Shown: positions 1 to 5,752 of the stretch, piece by piece
Numbering within the stretch: the stretch's first letter is position 1
Layout: each line of letters opens with the position of its first letter
Origin: Candidatus Poribacteria bacterium
Lineage (GTDB): Bacteria; Poribacteria; DTPJ01; WJIO01
Reading direction: 5' to 3'
DNA length: 5,824 bases
Assembly: GCA_014730235.1 (NCBI GenBank)
Contig: WJIO01000299.1
Location: 1-5,824 of the forward strand
Program-made: the position numbers and the translations under genes
Notes under the pieces: model-generated
What the model was told of the DNA's origin: nothing
The model's input: the letters and a program-made list of their open reading frames with translations, nothing else
Database searches by the model: none

Positions 1-276
1 CTTTACGGCGACTCGGCAGATTTTGATTTTTCTCCATATTTCGGCACTATGGATTTTGTGCTTGTGGATGGTTCTCATTCATACGAATATGTATTGAGCG
101 ATACGGATAACGCCTTAAAATTATTGAAAAACGGCAAAGGAATAATACTCTGGCATGATTATGGCCATTGGGATGGTGTTACGAAGGCACTGAATGAGCT
201 TTATGAGAGTTCCGAGGTTTTCAGGAGTTTAAAACATATTGATGGAACTTCTCTGGTTTGCTTCAAGAACCCATAA
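1..276 (+). CDS. Class I SAM-dependent methyltransferase, C-terminal part (5' truncated by window edge)
   Basis: The frame is open from base 1 to the TAA at 274-276, giving 91 visible residues, so the start lies outside the window; the ATG at 49 is internal. Visible landmarks are the beta-strand and loop FVLVDGSHSYEY (about residues 19-30), an Asp-rich helix after it (SDTDNALKLLK), and the strand plus loop ILWHDYG (about 50-55). This pattern of hydrophobic strand, DGxHxYE, D, then HDY is typical of the Methyltransf_24 type of small-molecule methyltransferase. Members often sit in polysaccharide clusters, where they are thought to methylate sugars. The N-terminal SAM-binding glycine loop is not in the window, so methyl donor binding cannot be checked. 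The substrate is unknown. The gap to the next gene is 26 bp, which suggests co-transcription. Confidence 0.8.
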   Translation, partial: LYGDSADFDFSPYFGTMDFVLVDGSHSYEYVLSDTDNALKLLKNGKGIILWHDYGHWDGVTKALNELYESSEVFRSLKHIDGTSLVCFKNP

Positions 277-288
277 TTTACACTAATG

Positions 289-303
289 GTAATCGTTAAA
301 AAA
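289..303 (+). repeat. 15-nt repeated motif GTAATCGTTAAAAAA, copy 1, at a gene start
   Basis: The 15 bases GTAATCGTTAAAAAA occur here and again exactly at 2977-2991. A one-mismatch copy of the first 14 bases lies on the minus strand at 5753-5766. This copy ends on the A of the ATG at 303, so it occupies the place where the ribosome binding site of the next gene would be. It could be a small dispersed repeat, part of a larger repeat family, or a protein binding site. Nothing in the sequence decides between these. Confidence 0.5.
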
Positions 304-1541
304 TGAAAGATCCGCTTAAAATTTTGTTTGTTTCCCCCACCATACCATATCCCCCGCTGGACGGCGGCAGGATAAGGGTTTTAAATGTTATCAGTCGCCT
401 TTGTCGGGGTAATGATCTAACATTTCTGGCTTTTGCCCATCCTGTTGATGATAAAGATGGGGTGGATTATCTTAACAATCTGAATATGGAAGTGGTAACA
501 GTGGAATCCCCTGATTCCGGAACAAGTGATAATATTTCCGGGCTGTGGAGAAGCTTTATTCATAGAAAACCTTTTACTGTGGCTAAATATTATTCCAAAG
601 AGATGGTTAATACCTTATCGGATTTACTAAACTCCGGGGATTTTGACTTGGTTCATTTTGAGATGATACATACGGGTCAGTTCCTGTTTTTGCTGAAGAG
701 AATGCCACAATGCGTAACGGTTCTGGGACAACAAAATGTTGATTCAGGTATATGGTACAGGCTGGCTAAGAATGAATTTAGCTTCTATAAAAAAAGCCTT
801 TATCTATATCAATATGGGCAGTTTGCGGATTATGAAAACAGGATATGCAGTGGTTTTGATCTTTGCACCTGTGTTTCTGAGGAAGATAAACAAAGGTTGA
901 TTAACTTGTGTCCCGATGCTAACATTGAAGTTATTGAAAATGGTGTTGACCTGGAATATTTTAAACCCTTCGATGAGACGGAAGAAAGACAGCGCATAGT
1001 CTTTACCGGCAGTATGGACTGGCAGCCTAACGAGGATGCGGTAATTCATTTTTGTAAAGATATTTTACCCATTATACAGGATAAATTTCCTGACGTGGAA
1101 TTTTACATTGTAGGCAGCAAACCTACTCTACGAGTTCAGGAACTGGATAAAATATACGGTGTAACAGTAACCGGGTCTGTTGAGGATGTAAGGCCTTATA
1201 TTTCCAGCGCGTCGGTTTTTGTTGTGCCTCTGAGAATAGGAGGTGGTACAAGGCTTAAAATACTTCAGGCCCTGGCTATGAATAAGGCGACAGTTTCCAC
1301 CAGCGTAGGGGCTGAGGGACTGGGGCTGGAATCGGGTAACCATATTATGATTTCGGATAGTCCGGATGAATTCGCTGAATTTACTGTTAATCTAATGAAA
1401 GATGATGAACTTCGTTATAGTTTGGCCAATACAGGCAGAGATTTTGTCAAGGAGCGTTATAGCTGGGATGTGATCGTGTATAAAATGGAGACAGAATATA
1501 GGAAAATCATTGATAAACATAAAAAGCTTGACAAGGCTTGA
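303..1541 (+). CDS. GT-B glycosyltransferase, GT4/stp1-like (exosortase-locus type)
   Basis: The 412-residue protein has two Rossmann-like halves and no membrane segment. The N-terminal acceptor half opens with KILFVSPTIPYPPLDGGRIR (residues 6-25), the Pro-rich plus Gly-Gly start typical of this family. The C-terminal donor half starts after ENGVDLEYFKP (212-222) and carries FTGSMDWQPN (234-243), DVRPY (295-299), PLRIGGGTRLKIL (309-321) and VGAEGL (335-340). These match the Glycos_transf_1 fold and the TIGR03087-like sugar transferases known from PEP-CTERM/exosortase loci. The protein should transfer a sugar from a nucleotide donor to a lipid-linked glycan at the inner membrane face; the sugars are unknown. 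The family glutamate in the KILEA(M/L)A donor-site motif is Gln322 here. The ATG at 303 is the first possible start, because an in-frame TAA lies at 297-299. No good Shine-Dalgarno sequence is seen; only GG occurs at 288-289. The neighbour at 1656 is a paralogue. Confidence 0.88.
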   Translation: MKDPLKILFVSPTIPYPPLDGGRIRVLNVISRLCRGNDLTFLAFAHPVDDKDGVDYLNNLNMEVVTVESPDSGTSDNISGLWRSFIHRKPFTVAKYYSKEMVNTLSDLLNSGDFDLVHFEMIHTGQFLFLLKRMPQCVTVLGQQNVDSGIWYRLAKNEFSFYKKSLYLYQYGQFADYENRICSGFDLCTCVSEEDKQRLINLCPDANIEVIENGVDLEYFKPFDETEERQRIVFTGSMDWQPNEDAVIHFCKDILPIIQDKFPDVEFYIVGSKPTLRVQELDKIYGVTVTGSVEDVRPYISSASVFVVPLRIGGGTRLKILQALAMNKATVSTSVGAEGLGLESGNHIMISDSPDEFAEFTVNLMKDDELRYSLANTGRDFVKERYSWDVIVYKMETEYRKIIDKHKKLDKA

Positions 1542-1556
1542 TGGTTGTCGTAAAAT
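1528..1556 (+). promoter_or_regulatory. Candidate sigma-70 promoter at the 3' end of the first glycosyltransferase gene
   Basis: TTGACA at 1528-1533 is a perfect -35 hexamer. Exactly 17 bases later comes TAAAAT (1551-1556), five of six matches to the -10 consensus. The -35 lies inside the last codons of the upstream gene, and transcription would start near 1563, leaving a leader of about 93 nt before the ATG at 1656. This would let the second glycosyltransferase be expressed separately from the first. The assignment is by pattern only. AT-rich DNA gives chance matches, although the perfect -35 with ideal spacing is better than most. Confidence 0.45.
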
Positions 1557-1645
1557 AGACTAGCATTAATGGGGTCTTAACATTATTGCAGGAGTGAATC
1601 TTGCATCAATTATGATGGGACTTACTTACTGGAGGTAGCTTCTGC

Positions 1646-1649
1646 AAGG
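1646..1649 (+). promoter_or_regulatory. Weak ribosome binding site for the second glycosyltransferase
   Basis: AAGG at 1646-1649 lies 6 nt before the ATG at 1656. A stronger GGAGG at 1631-1635 lies 20 nt upstream, too far to serve this start directly, and no in-frame ATG, GTG or TTG lies between them. The AAGG also sits in the right arm of a weak 5-bp hairpin (AGCTT with AGGCT, one wobble pair), which might modulate translation. The rest of the 114-bp spacer 1542-1655 shows no other gene. Confidence 0.35.
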
Positions 1650-1655
1650 CTGGAA

Positions 1656-2834
1656 ATGAAAATATTATATATTAGTTTAAGGTTTCCTTATCCACCGCAC
1701 AGCGGCGACAAGATAAGAACCTATAATATTCTAAAGCATCTCTCCCAGAGGCACTCGATTTCTTTCATCTCTTTTGTTCAGTCTCGCCAGGAAGCTAACC
1801 TCTCCAAACACCTGTTGGAATTTTGCCACCAGGTAAAAACTGTTGAATTCAGCAAGATCAGAGCTTATTGGAACTGTCTGGCGTTCTTTTATTTTTCAGA
1901 GCCTTTTCAGGTGCATTTCTGGTATTCTCATGAAATGCAGCAGCAAATAAACCGTATCCTGGAGTCAGGAGATTTTGATCTTATACATGTTCAATTTTTC
2001 CGCATGGCTCAATATGTGACAAGGTTTAACGGTATACATAAGATTCTGGATTCATGTGATTCTTATGCTTTGAATTTAAGCAGGAGGGCAAAGCTGGATA
2101 AGGGTATTAGCTGGCCCCTGCTGAAGGTGGAAGCCAGTCGAGTGAAAAATTATGAGACAGAGATCGCCCAGTGGTTTGACAGGGTGACGATGGTTTCTGC
2201 TCTGGACAGAGATTGTTTGCTTTCTGTAAATCCAAATATACCACTATCGGTAGTTCCTATGGGGGTTGATCTGGAATACTATAAACCTAATGATAAGGAA
2301 TATGGACAGAACCTACTTTTTACAGGTACTATAAAATATTTTCCCAATAAAGATGCAATCATTTATTTTTATAACGAGATTTTCCCGCTTGTGAAAGAAG
2401 CTGTTCCTGATGTAAAATTTTACGTTGTGGGTAATCGCCCACCTAAAACTATAAAGAGTCTTGAATCCAACGGCGATGTGGTTGTAACTGGCTGGGTGGA
2501 TGATGTAAGGCCGTATTTTCATAATTCGGCAGTATTTGTCTGTCCCCTTCGCTCTGGCTCGGGTATGCAGGCAAAGATCCTTGAATCTATGGCCATGGGT
2601 GTTCCTGTTGTTACATCCTCCATGGGGTTTGAAGCCCTTGATGCTGTTCCGGCCAGGGATATAATGGTTGCTGACGATGCTGAGGTTTTTGCTGAGTATG
2701 TGATAAAATTACTAAAGGACAGGGATTTTAGGAATAGGGTTTCATATAACGCAAGGAAGCTTGTGGAAGAAAAATATGGATGGGCTTCAGTTGTTAAGAT
2801 GATGGATGAGATATATGATGGTATTGTAAATTAG
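1656..2834 (+). CDS. GT-B glycosyltransferase, GT4/stp1-like, paralogue of the preceding gene
   Basis: The 392-residue protein has no membrane segment. It opens with KILYISLRFPYPPHSGDKIR (residues 2-21), the PYPP..GDKIR signature of TIGR03087-like sugar transferases of exosortase/PEP-CTERM loci. An acidic DSCDS motif (132-136) sits in the acceptor half. The donor half follows MGVDLEYYKP (202-211) with FTGTIKYFPN (222-231), DVRPY (283-287) and GSGMQAKILESMAMG; the conserved glutamate is Glu310. It aligns along its length with the gene at 303 (shared GDFDL, GVDLEY(F/Y)KP, FTG, P(D)V.FY(I/V)VG, DVRPY), so the two arose by duplication or are close family members. The active-site loop differs (GSGMQAK here, GGGTRLK there), which suggests different donors or acceptors. 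Function is inferred as chain extension of a lipid-linked polysaccharide; the sugar is unknown. No gene follows for 356 bp. Confidence 0.88.
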   Translation: MKILYISLRFPYPPHSGDKIRTYNILKHLSQRHSISFISFVQSRQEANLSKHLLEFCHQVKTVEFSKIRAYWNCLAFFYFSEPFQVHFWYSHEMQQQINRILESGDFDLIHVQFFRMAQYVTRFNGIHKILDSCDSYALNLSRRAKLDKGISWPLLKVEASRVKNYETEIAQWFDRVTMVSALDRDCLLSVNPNIPLSVVPMGVDLEYYKPNDKEYGQNLLFTGTIKYFPNKDAIIYFYNEIFPLVKEAVPDVKFYVVGNRPPKTIKSLESNGDVVVTGWVDDVRPYFHNSAVFVCPLRSGSGMQAKILESMAMGVPVVTSSMGFEALDAVPARDIMVADDAEVFAEYVIKLLKDRDFRNRVSYNARKLVEEKYGWASVVKMMDEIYDGIVN

Positions 2835-2871
2835 CTTTGGGCAGTTCTGGTAAATTATTTTATAACTTTCA

Positions 2872-2970
2872 TACGCGCTAAAATCCCCCTCATCCCCTTA
2901 TTAAGGGGGAAATGGGCTTTGCCCATTGCGGAAAAAGTGGAGGGTTTGGTTCTTCAGAGTTTAGCGTGTA
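2872..2970. repeat. MITE-like or extragenic palindromic element with 11-bp inverted ends
   Basis: TACGCGCTAAA at 2872-2882 is matched by TTTAGCGTGTA at 2960-2970, an inverted repeat with 10 of 11 pairs. Between them are two small hairpins: CCCCTTATTAAGGGG at 2896-2910 and ATGGGC-TTT-GCCCAT at 2913-2927. A diverged copy of the core (from GCTAAAA to GGAAAAAG) recurs at 5664-5730. The structure suggests a short non-coding mobile repeat that once moved with the help of a transposase in trans. No flanking target duplication is clear, and there is no coding content. Confidence 0.6.
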
Positions 2971-2976
2971 AATATA

Positions 2977-2991
2977 GTAATCGTTAAAAAA
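2977..2991 (+). repeat. 15-nt repeated motif GTAATCGTTAAAAAA, copy 2
   Basis: This is identical over 15 bases to 289-303. It begins 6 bases after the right end of the inverted-repeat element, so it could be the outer part of a larger repeat or a separate binding site. The reverse-complement copy at 5753-5766 also follows a copy of the same element, at a spacing of about 20 bases. Confidence 0.5.
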
Positions 2992-3041
2992 CAGAAAATG
3001 TGTTTAGAAAATACCTTTATAATGATGGTAAATTACAAAAT

Positions 3042-3091
3042 TTGTCATCCCTGCTTCAAGCTTTTTAAAAAGCTTGAAGCAGGGATGACAA
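3042..3091. repeat. 50-bp perfect palindrome
   Basis: The two 25-base arms are exact reverse complements with no spacer. The left arm begins TTGTCATCCCTGC and the right arm ends GCAGGGATGACAA; the centre is AGCTTTTTAAAAAGCT between 3066 and 3067. The next outward pair (3041 T with 3092 G) breaks the symmetry. The GTCATCCCTGC-type end resembles widely dispersed extragenic palindromes of proteobacteria. There is no T-run after the right arm, so a simple intrinsic terminator is unlikely, though the RNA hairpin could still stabilise or block transcripts in both directions. Confidence 0.9.
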
Positions 3092-3114
3092 GCTGAGAGA
3101 ATTTTCAATTATAA
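3085..3114 (+). promoter_or_regulatory. Weak candidate promoter overlapping the palindrome's right arm
   Basis: ATGACA (3085-3090) is a five-of-six match to a -35 box and lies in the right arm of the palindrome. An 18-bp spacer leads to TTATAA (3109-3114), with TATAAC one base further as an alternative -10. This could drive the genes at 3191 and 5003. The match is weak in an AT-rich spacer, so this is only a candidate. Confidence 0.2.
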
Positions 3115-3181
3115 CTATATTAAATCCGGAAGAACCAATAGTTTTATTAAACTTGCTTAACACAGGTAAGAGGGTTGATTT

Positions 3182-3185
3182 GGAG
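3182..3185 (+). promoter_or_regulatory. Ribosome binding site fixing the start at 3191
   Basis: GGAG at 3182-3185 lies 5 nt before the ATG at 3191. A second ATG at 3186 is out of frame and too close. This spacing and the MGLKIRFRRY start with a hydrophobic helix directly after it support 3191 as the start. Confidence 0.6.
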
Positions 3186-3190
3186 ATGAG

Positions 3191-4987
3191 ATGGGCTTGA
3201 AAATTCGATTTCGCCGTTACGTTTGGGTTTTGCTGGATATATTACTGGTGAATCTGGCTGTTTATACAGCTTACTTGATTCGCGGTACACTATATTTTGA
3301 TTCCCGCTGGAAAAATCTGCTTATGGAGGAATACATTGGACTGTTCTGGCAGATAACACTGGTTGTGGTTGTTGTACGGATCTGTATCTTTTATTTCTTC
3401 AGTTTGTATAAACCAGTCTGGCGTTACGCGGGTATTGATGAATTTCTGGATATATTGAAAGCTGTTACCCTGGGAACTGGTGTTTTTATTGTGATTATGT
3501 ATGTTTCCCGTCAACTTTTTTATTCAAGGGGGGTAGTGGCTATTGATTGGGTATTGAATCTTATTTTTATAAGCTTAACCCGGCTTTCCAGTAGAGTTTT
3601 CTACGAATATAAAACGCGAGCTTCATCGGGTCCCAGCATTAACGCCCTTATTGTGGGTGCTGGAAATGCAGGGCAAAACACTCTCAGGGATTTACGAAGT
3701 CAGACAAAAAAGCATTATATCCCTGTTGGGTTTGTTGATGAAGACTTAAAAAAGCAGGGAAAAAGCATAAACGGCGTGGAGGTTGTGGGAACGAAATTGG
3801 ATATTCCTGAGACTGTTCATTTGAGCAAGATTGACGAAATATTCATTACCGCAAGTCCCGCTTATAGTGATGATATGAAAGAGCTAATATCTAGCTGTGA
3901 AGCAACAGGAGCAAAAGTGAATGTAGTTCCGGATACAATAAGTTTATTTTCAGAGTCTACAGACTCAAAGAAAGTCCTGGTTATTGGTGGAGCCGGTTAT
4001 ATAGGCTCTGTTATGGTAAGAAAATTACTCCAAAGAGGGTATAGGGTCAGGGTTCTTGATTCTTTATTATACGGAGAGGAATCCATATCTGAACTCTACG
4101 ACAATCCAGGATTTGAATTAATCGTCGGTGATTTCAGGCATGTTGATACAGTGGTTCGTTCAGTAAGAGGCGTTGATGCTGTAATACACCTGGGCGGAAT
4201 TGTGGGAGATCCTGCATGCCAGCTTGATCCTGAATTTTCCATAGAAGTAAATGCGGCTGCTACCAGGATGATTAAAGATGTTTGTACCGGTTTTGGTATA
4301 AAGCGATTTATCTTTTCCTCTACATGCAGTGTTTATGGTGCGAGTAACGATATTCTGGATGAAGAATCATTGGTTAAGCCCCTGTCGGTATATGCCAGAT
4401 CCAAGGTGGATTCAGAGCGCATACTTCTGAATGGCTCAAACGGCAGTTTGTCCCCGACTATTTTCAGGATGGCCACAGTGTTTGGCCTTTCTCACAGGCC
4501 GAGATTTGACCTTGTGTTAAATCTGTTGACGGCAAAGGCGGCTCAGGGTGAGGATATTACCATTTTTGGCGGCTATCAGTGGCGACCTTTTATTCATGTT
4601 GATGATGTGGCCAAGGCCTTTATCACCTGTCTTGAATCTCCCCTGGACAAAGTTGGCCGTCAGGTCTTTAACGTTGGTGATGACAGCCTTAACTGCCAGA
4701 TATCCAAGCTTGGATATATGATATCGGATCTGCTTCCGGGATCGAAAGTAAAGCATCATAAAGACCTTACAGATGAGAGAAACTATCGGGTTAGCTTTGG
4801 TAAGATAAAAGAGACTCTGAACTTTAGATGTGACAGGACTATTCAGGACGGTGTTTCAGAAATCAGGGATGCAATACAAAATGGTTTAATCGAAGACTAT
4901 CGGGATGCTCGTTTCAGCAACTATCTATGGCTGGAAAGACAACCCAAAAAACGGGAAATACTATTCACCAATTCTCATTACGAATAG
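3191..4987 (+). CDS. Membrane-anchored fusion: WbpM/FlaA1-type N-terminus joined to an extended-SDR sugar-nucleotide epimerase/dehydratase
   Basis: The 598-residue protein has two clear parts. The N-terminus has four likely transmembrane helices (about 11-30, 49-70, 88-105, 115-131) with the family loop SLYKPVWRYAG (71-81). A first Rossmann domain follows (about 150-250: VGAGNAGQ at 155-162, then VGFVDED at 179-185), as in the large membrane dehydratases WbpM, FlaA1-like CapD and PglF. From about residue 260 comes a different extended SDR: GGAGYIG (266-272, NAD(P) binding), HLGGIVGDPAC (333-343), FSSTCSVYG (375-383), YARSK (401-405), then WRPFIHVDDVA and NYRVSFGKI. The apparent triad is Thr378, Tyr401, Lys405. 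WbpM-type enzymes normally continue into a VTGAGGSIGSE domain and lack the YxxxK tyrosine. The usual linker (the R-V-x-(I/V)-EDLLGR type) is also absent. The protein should modify a nucleotide sugar at the inner membrane face; the exact reaction is unknown. The next gene, a sugar transferase, starts 15 bp after the stop. Confidence 0.85.
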   Translation: MGLKIRFRRYVWVLLDILLVNLAVYTAYLIRGTLYFDSRWKNLLMEEYIGLFWQITLVVVVVRICIFYFFSLYKPVWRYAGIDEFLDILKAVTLGTGVFIVIMYVSRQLFYSRGVVAIDWVLNLIFISLTRLSSRVFYEYKTRASSGPSINALIVGAGNAGQNTLRDLRSQTKKHYIPVGFVDEDLKKQGKSINGVEVVGTKLDIPETVHLSKIDEIFITASPAYSDDMKELISSCEATGAKVNVVPDTISLFSESTDSKKVLVIGGAGYIGSVMVRKLLQRGYRVRVLDSLLYGEESISELYDNPGFELIVGDFRHVDTVVRSVRGVDAVIHLGGIVGDPACQLDPEFSIEVNAAATRMIKDVCTGFGIKRFIFSSTCSVYGASNDILDEESLVKPLSVYARSKVDSERILLNGSNGSLSPTIFRMATVFGLSHRPRFDLVLNLLTAKAAQGEDITIFGGYQWRPFIHVDDVAKAFITCLESPLDKVGRQVFNVGDDSLNCQISKLGYMISDLLPGSKVKHHKDLTDERNYRVSFGKIKETLNFRCDRTIQDGVSEIRDAIQNGLIEDYRDARFSNYLWLERQPKKREILFTNSHYE

Positions 4988-5002
4988 TACCTGCTTTAAA
5001 AC

Positions 5003-5647
5003 ATGTTAAAGCGAATTTTTGATATTTCTATATCCTTGGTTGCGCTGGCTCTGCTTGCGCCCTTTTTTTTTGTTTGTGCGGTGATTATAAAACTAACTTC
5101 CCGGGGGCCGATTTTTTACAGAGGGAGAAGAGTCGGCAAGGATGGCAAAATTTTTTTAATGCACAAATTCCGCAGCATGGTGGTTGATGCTGATAAAATG
5201 GGTACAGACCTTACTCCTCAAGGCGATCCGCGAGTAACAAAATTTGGCAAATTCCTTCGTAAGACAAAAATAGATGAACTTCCACAGATAATAGATGTAA
5301 TTAAAGGCGATATGAGCCTAGTCGGCCCCAGGCCCGAATCCCCCATGTATGCCCAGCATTATGATGAAAGGCAAAAAAGGGTTCTGGATGTATGCCCGGG
5401 CATTGTGGGGCCAACCCAGATAATATGCAGACATGAAGATTTAATACTTAAAGATAAGGAAGATCCAGATAAATACTACATTCGGGAACTAATGCCCAAA
5501 AAAGTTGAAATTGACCTGAATTATATAGACAACAGAAGTTTCTGGCTGGACATTCAGATATTATTGAAATCATTCTTTGTTGTGGTTATGGTAAAAAGTA
5601 ATAGAGATTCTATACATAAGCTTTTGGATGAAAAATCAATTTCCTGA
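5003..5647 (+). CDS. Undecaprenyl-phosphate sugar-1-phosphate transferase (monotopic, PglC/WbaP C-domain type)
   Basis: The 214-residue protein is the minimal catalytic form of the bacterial sugar transferase family. It transfers a sugar-1-phosphate from a nucleotide sugar to undecaprenyl phosphate, the first committed step of lipid-linked glycan assembly. Visible features are KRIFDISIS (3-11), a hydrophobic re-entrant helix with the breaking Pro20, [12 protein letters not shown] (34-45), KFRSM (55-59), DPRVT (75-79), the catalytic Asp91-Glu92 pair in [18 protein letters not shown] (102-112) and PGIVGPTQI (132-140). The long N-terminal membrane domain of WbaP or WcaJ is absent. The sugar specificity cannot be read from the sequence. 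The ATG at 5003 is the first possible start, since an in-frame TAA lies at 4997-4999; no Shine-Dalgarno sequence is seen, and translation may be coupled to the gene ending 15 bp upstream. A run of nine T (5063-5071) encodes the Phe-rich part of the re-entrant helix. Confidence 0.93.
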   Translation: MLKRIFDISISLVALALLAPFFFVCAVIIKLTSRGPIFYRGRRVGKDGKIFLMHKFRSMVVDADKMGTDLTPQGDPRVTKFGKFLRKTKIDELPQIIDVIKGDMSLVGPRPESPMYAQHYDERQKRVLDVCPGIVGPTQIICRHEDLILKDKEDPDKYYIRELMPKKVEIDLNYIDNRSFWLDIQILLKSFFVVVMVKSNRDSIHKLLDEKSIS

Positions 5648-5663
5648 TCCCGTTTTCAATTTT

Positions 5664-5730
5664 GCTAAAAATCTCCCGCGTTTCCTTATTAAGGGGAAAT
5701 AATAGGTTTCGCCCATTAAGGGAAAAAGGG
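5664..5730. repeat. Second, degenerate copy of the intergenic repeat
   Basis: This matches the core of the 2872-2970 element in the same orientation: GCTAAAAATC, then CCTTATTAAGGGG, then GCCCATT, then GGAAAAAGG. The spacing is nearly the same, with small insertions and substitutions. The outer inverted ends are not recognisable here, so the copy is decayed or truncated. Together the two copies flank the fusion gene and the sugar transferase gene. No terminator T-run follows, and no other gene is seen in the 148-bp spacer 5648-5795. Confidence 0.55.
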
Positions 5731-5752
5731 AATTATAGCTATAAAAGTTATG

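Larger units (their letters stand above)
2835..3190. other. 356-bp gene-free spacer with stacked repeats
   Basis: No credible open reading frame is seen on either strand. In order the spacer holds an inverted-repeat-bounded element (2872-2970), a copy of the GTAATCGTTAAAAAA motif (2977-2991), an isolated perfect -10-like TATAAT (3018-3023) with no matching -35, a 50-bp perfect palindrome (3042-3091), and an AT-rich stretch leading to the ribosome binding site at 3182. None of the hairpins is followed by a T-run, so no standard intrinsic terminator can be called for the upstream gene. The spacer separates the glycosyltransferases from the membrane enzyme and sugar transferase. Confidence 0.7.

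Noticed and set aside
804-1343. Minus-strand open frames of 70-80 codons at 804-1049 and 1128-1343, opposite the first glycosyltransferase.
   Set aside because: They lie wholly inside a well-supported gene, have no family resemblance, and are shadows of its codons. The same holds for the minus-strand frames at 2313-2522, 3290-3514 and 4517-4759.
1593-1637. Tiny open frame starting GTG at 1593 and ending TAG at 1635-1637 (about 14 codons, VNLASIMMGLTYWR) in the leader of the second glycosyltransferase.
   Set aside because: The GGAG before it is too close to the GTG, the peptide has no recognisable feature, and such short frames are common by chance.
2896-2927. Hairpins CCCCTTATTAAGGGG and ATGGGC-TTT-GCCCAT as an intrinsic terminator of the glycosyltransferase operon.
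   Set aside because: No T-run follows either hairpin, and the same sequence recurs in another spacer, so a dispersed repeat is the better explanation.
3018-3023. Perfect TATAAT as a promoter for the fusion gene.
   Set aside because: No -35-like hexamer lies at 15-19 bp upstream, and the 50-bp palindrome would lie in the transcript between it and the gene.
5734-5745. TATAGCTATAAA as a -10 region for galU.
   Set aside because: No acceptable -35 hexamer is found 16-18 bp upstream of either TATA-like hexamer.
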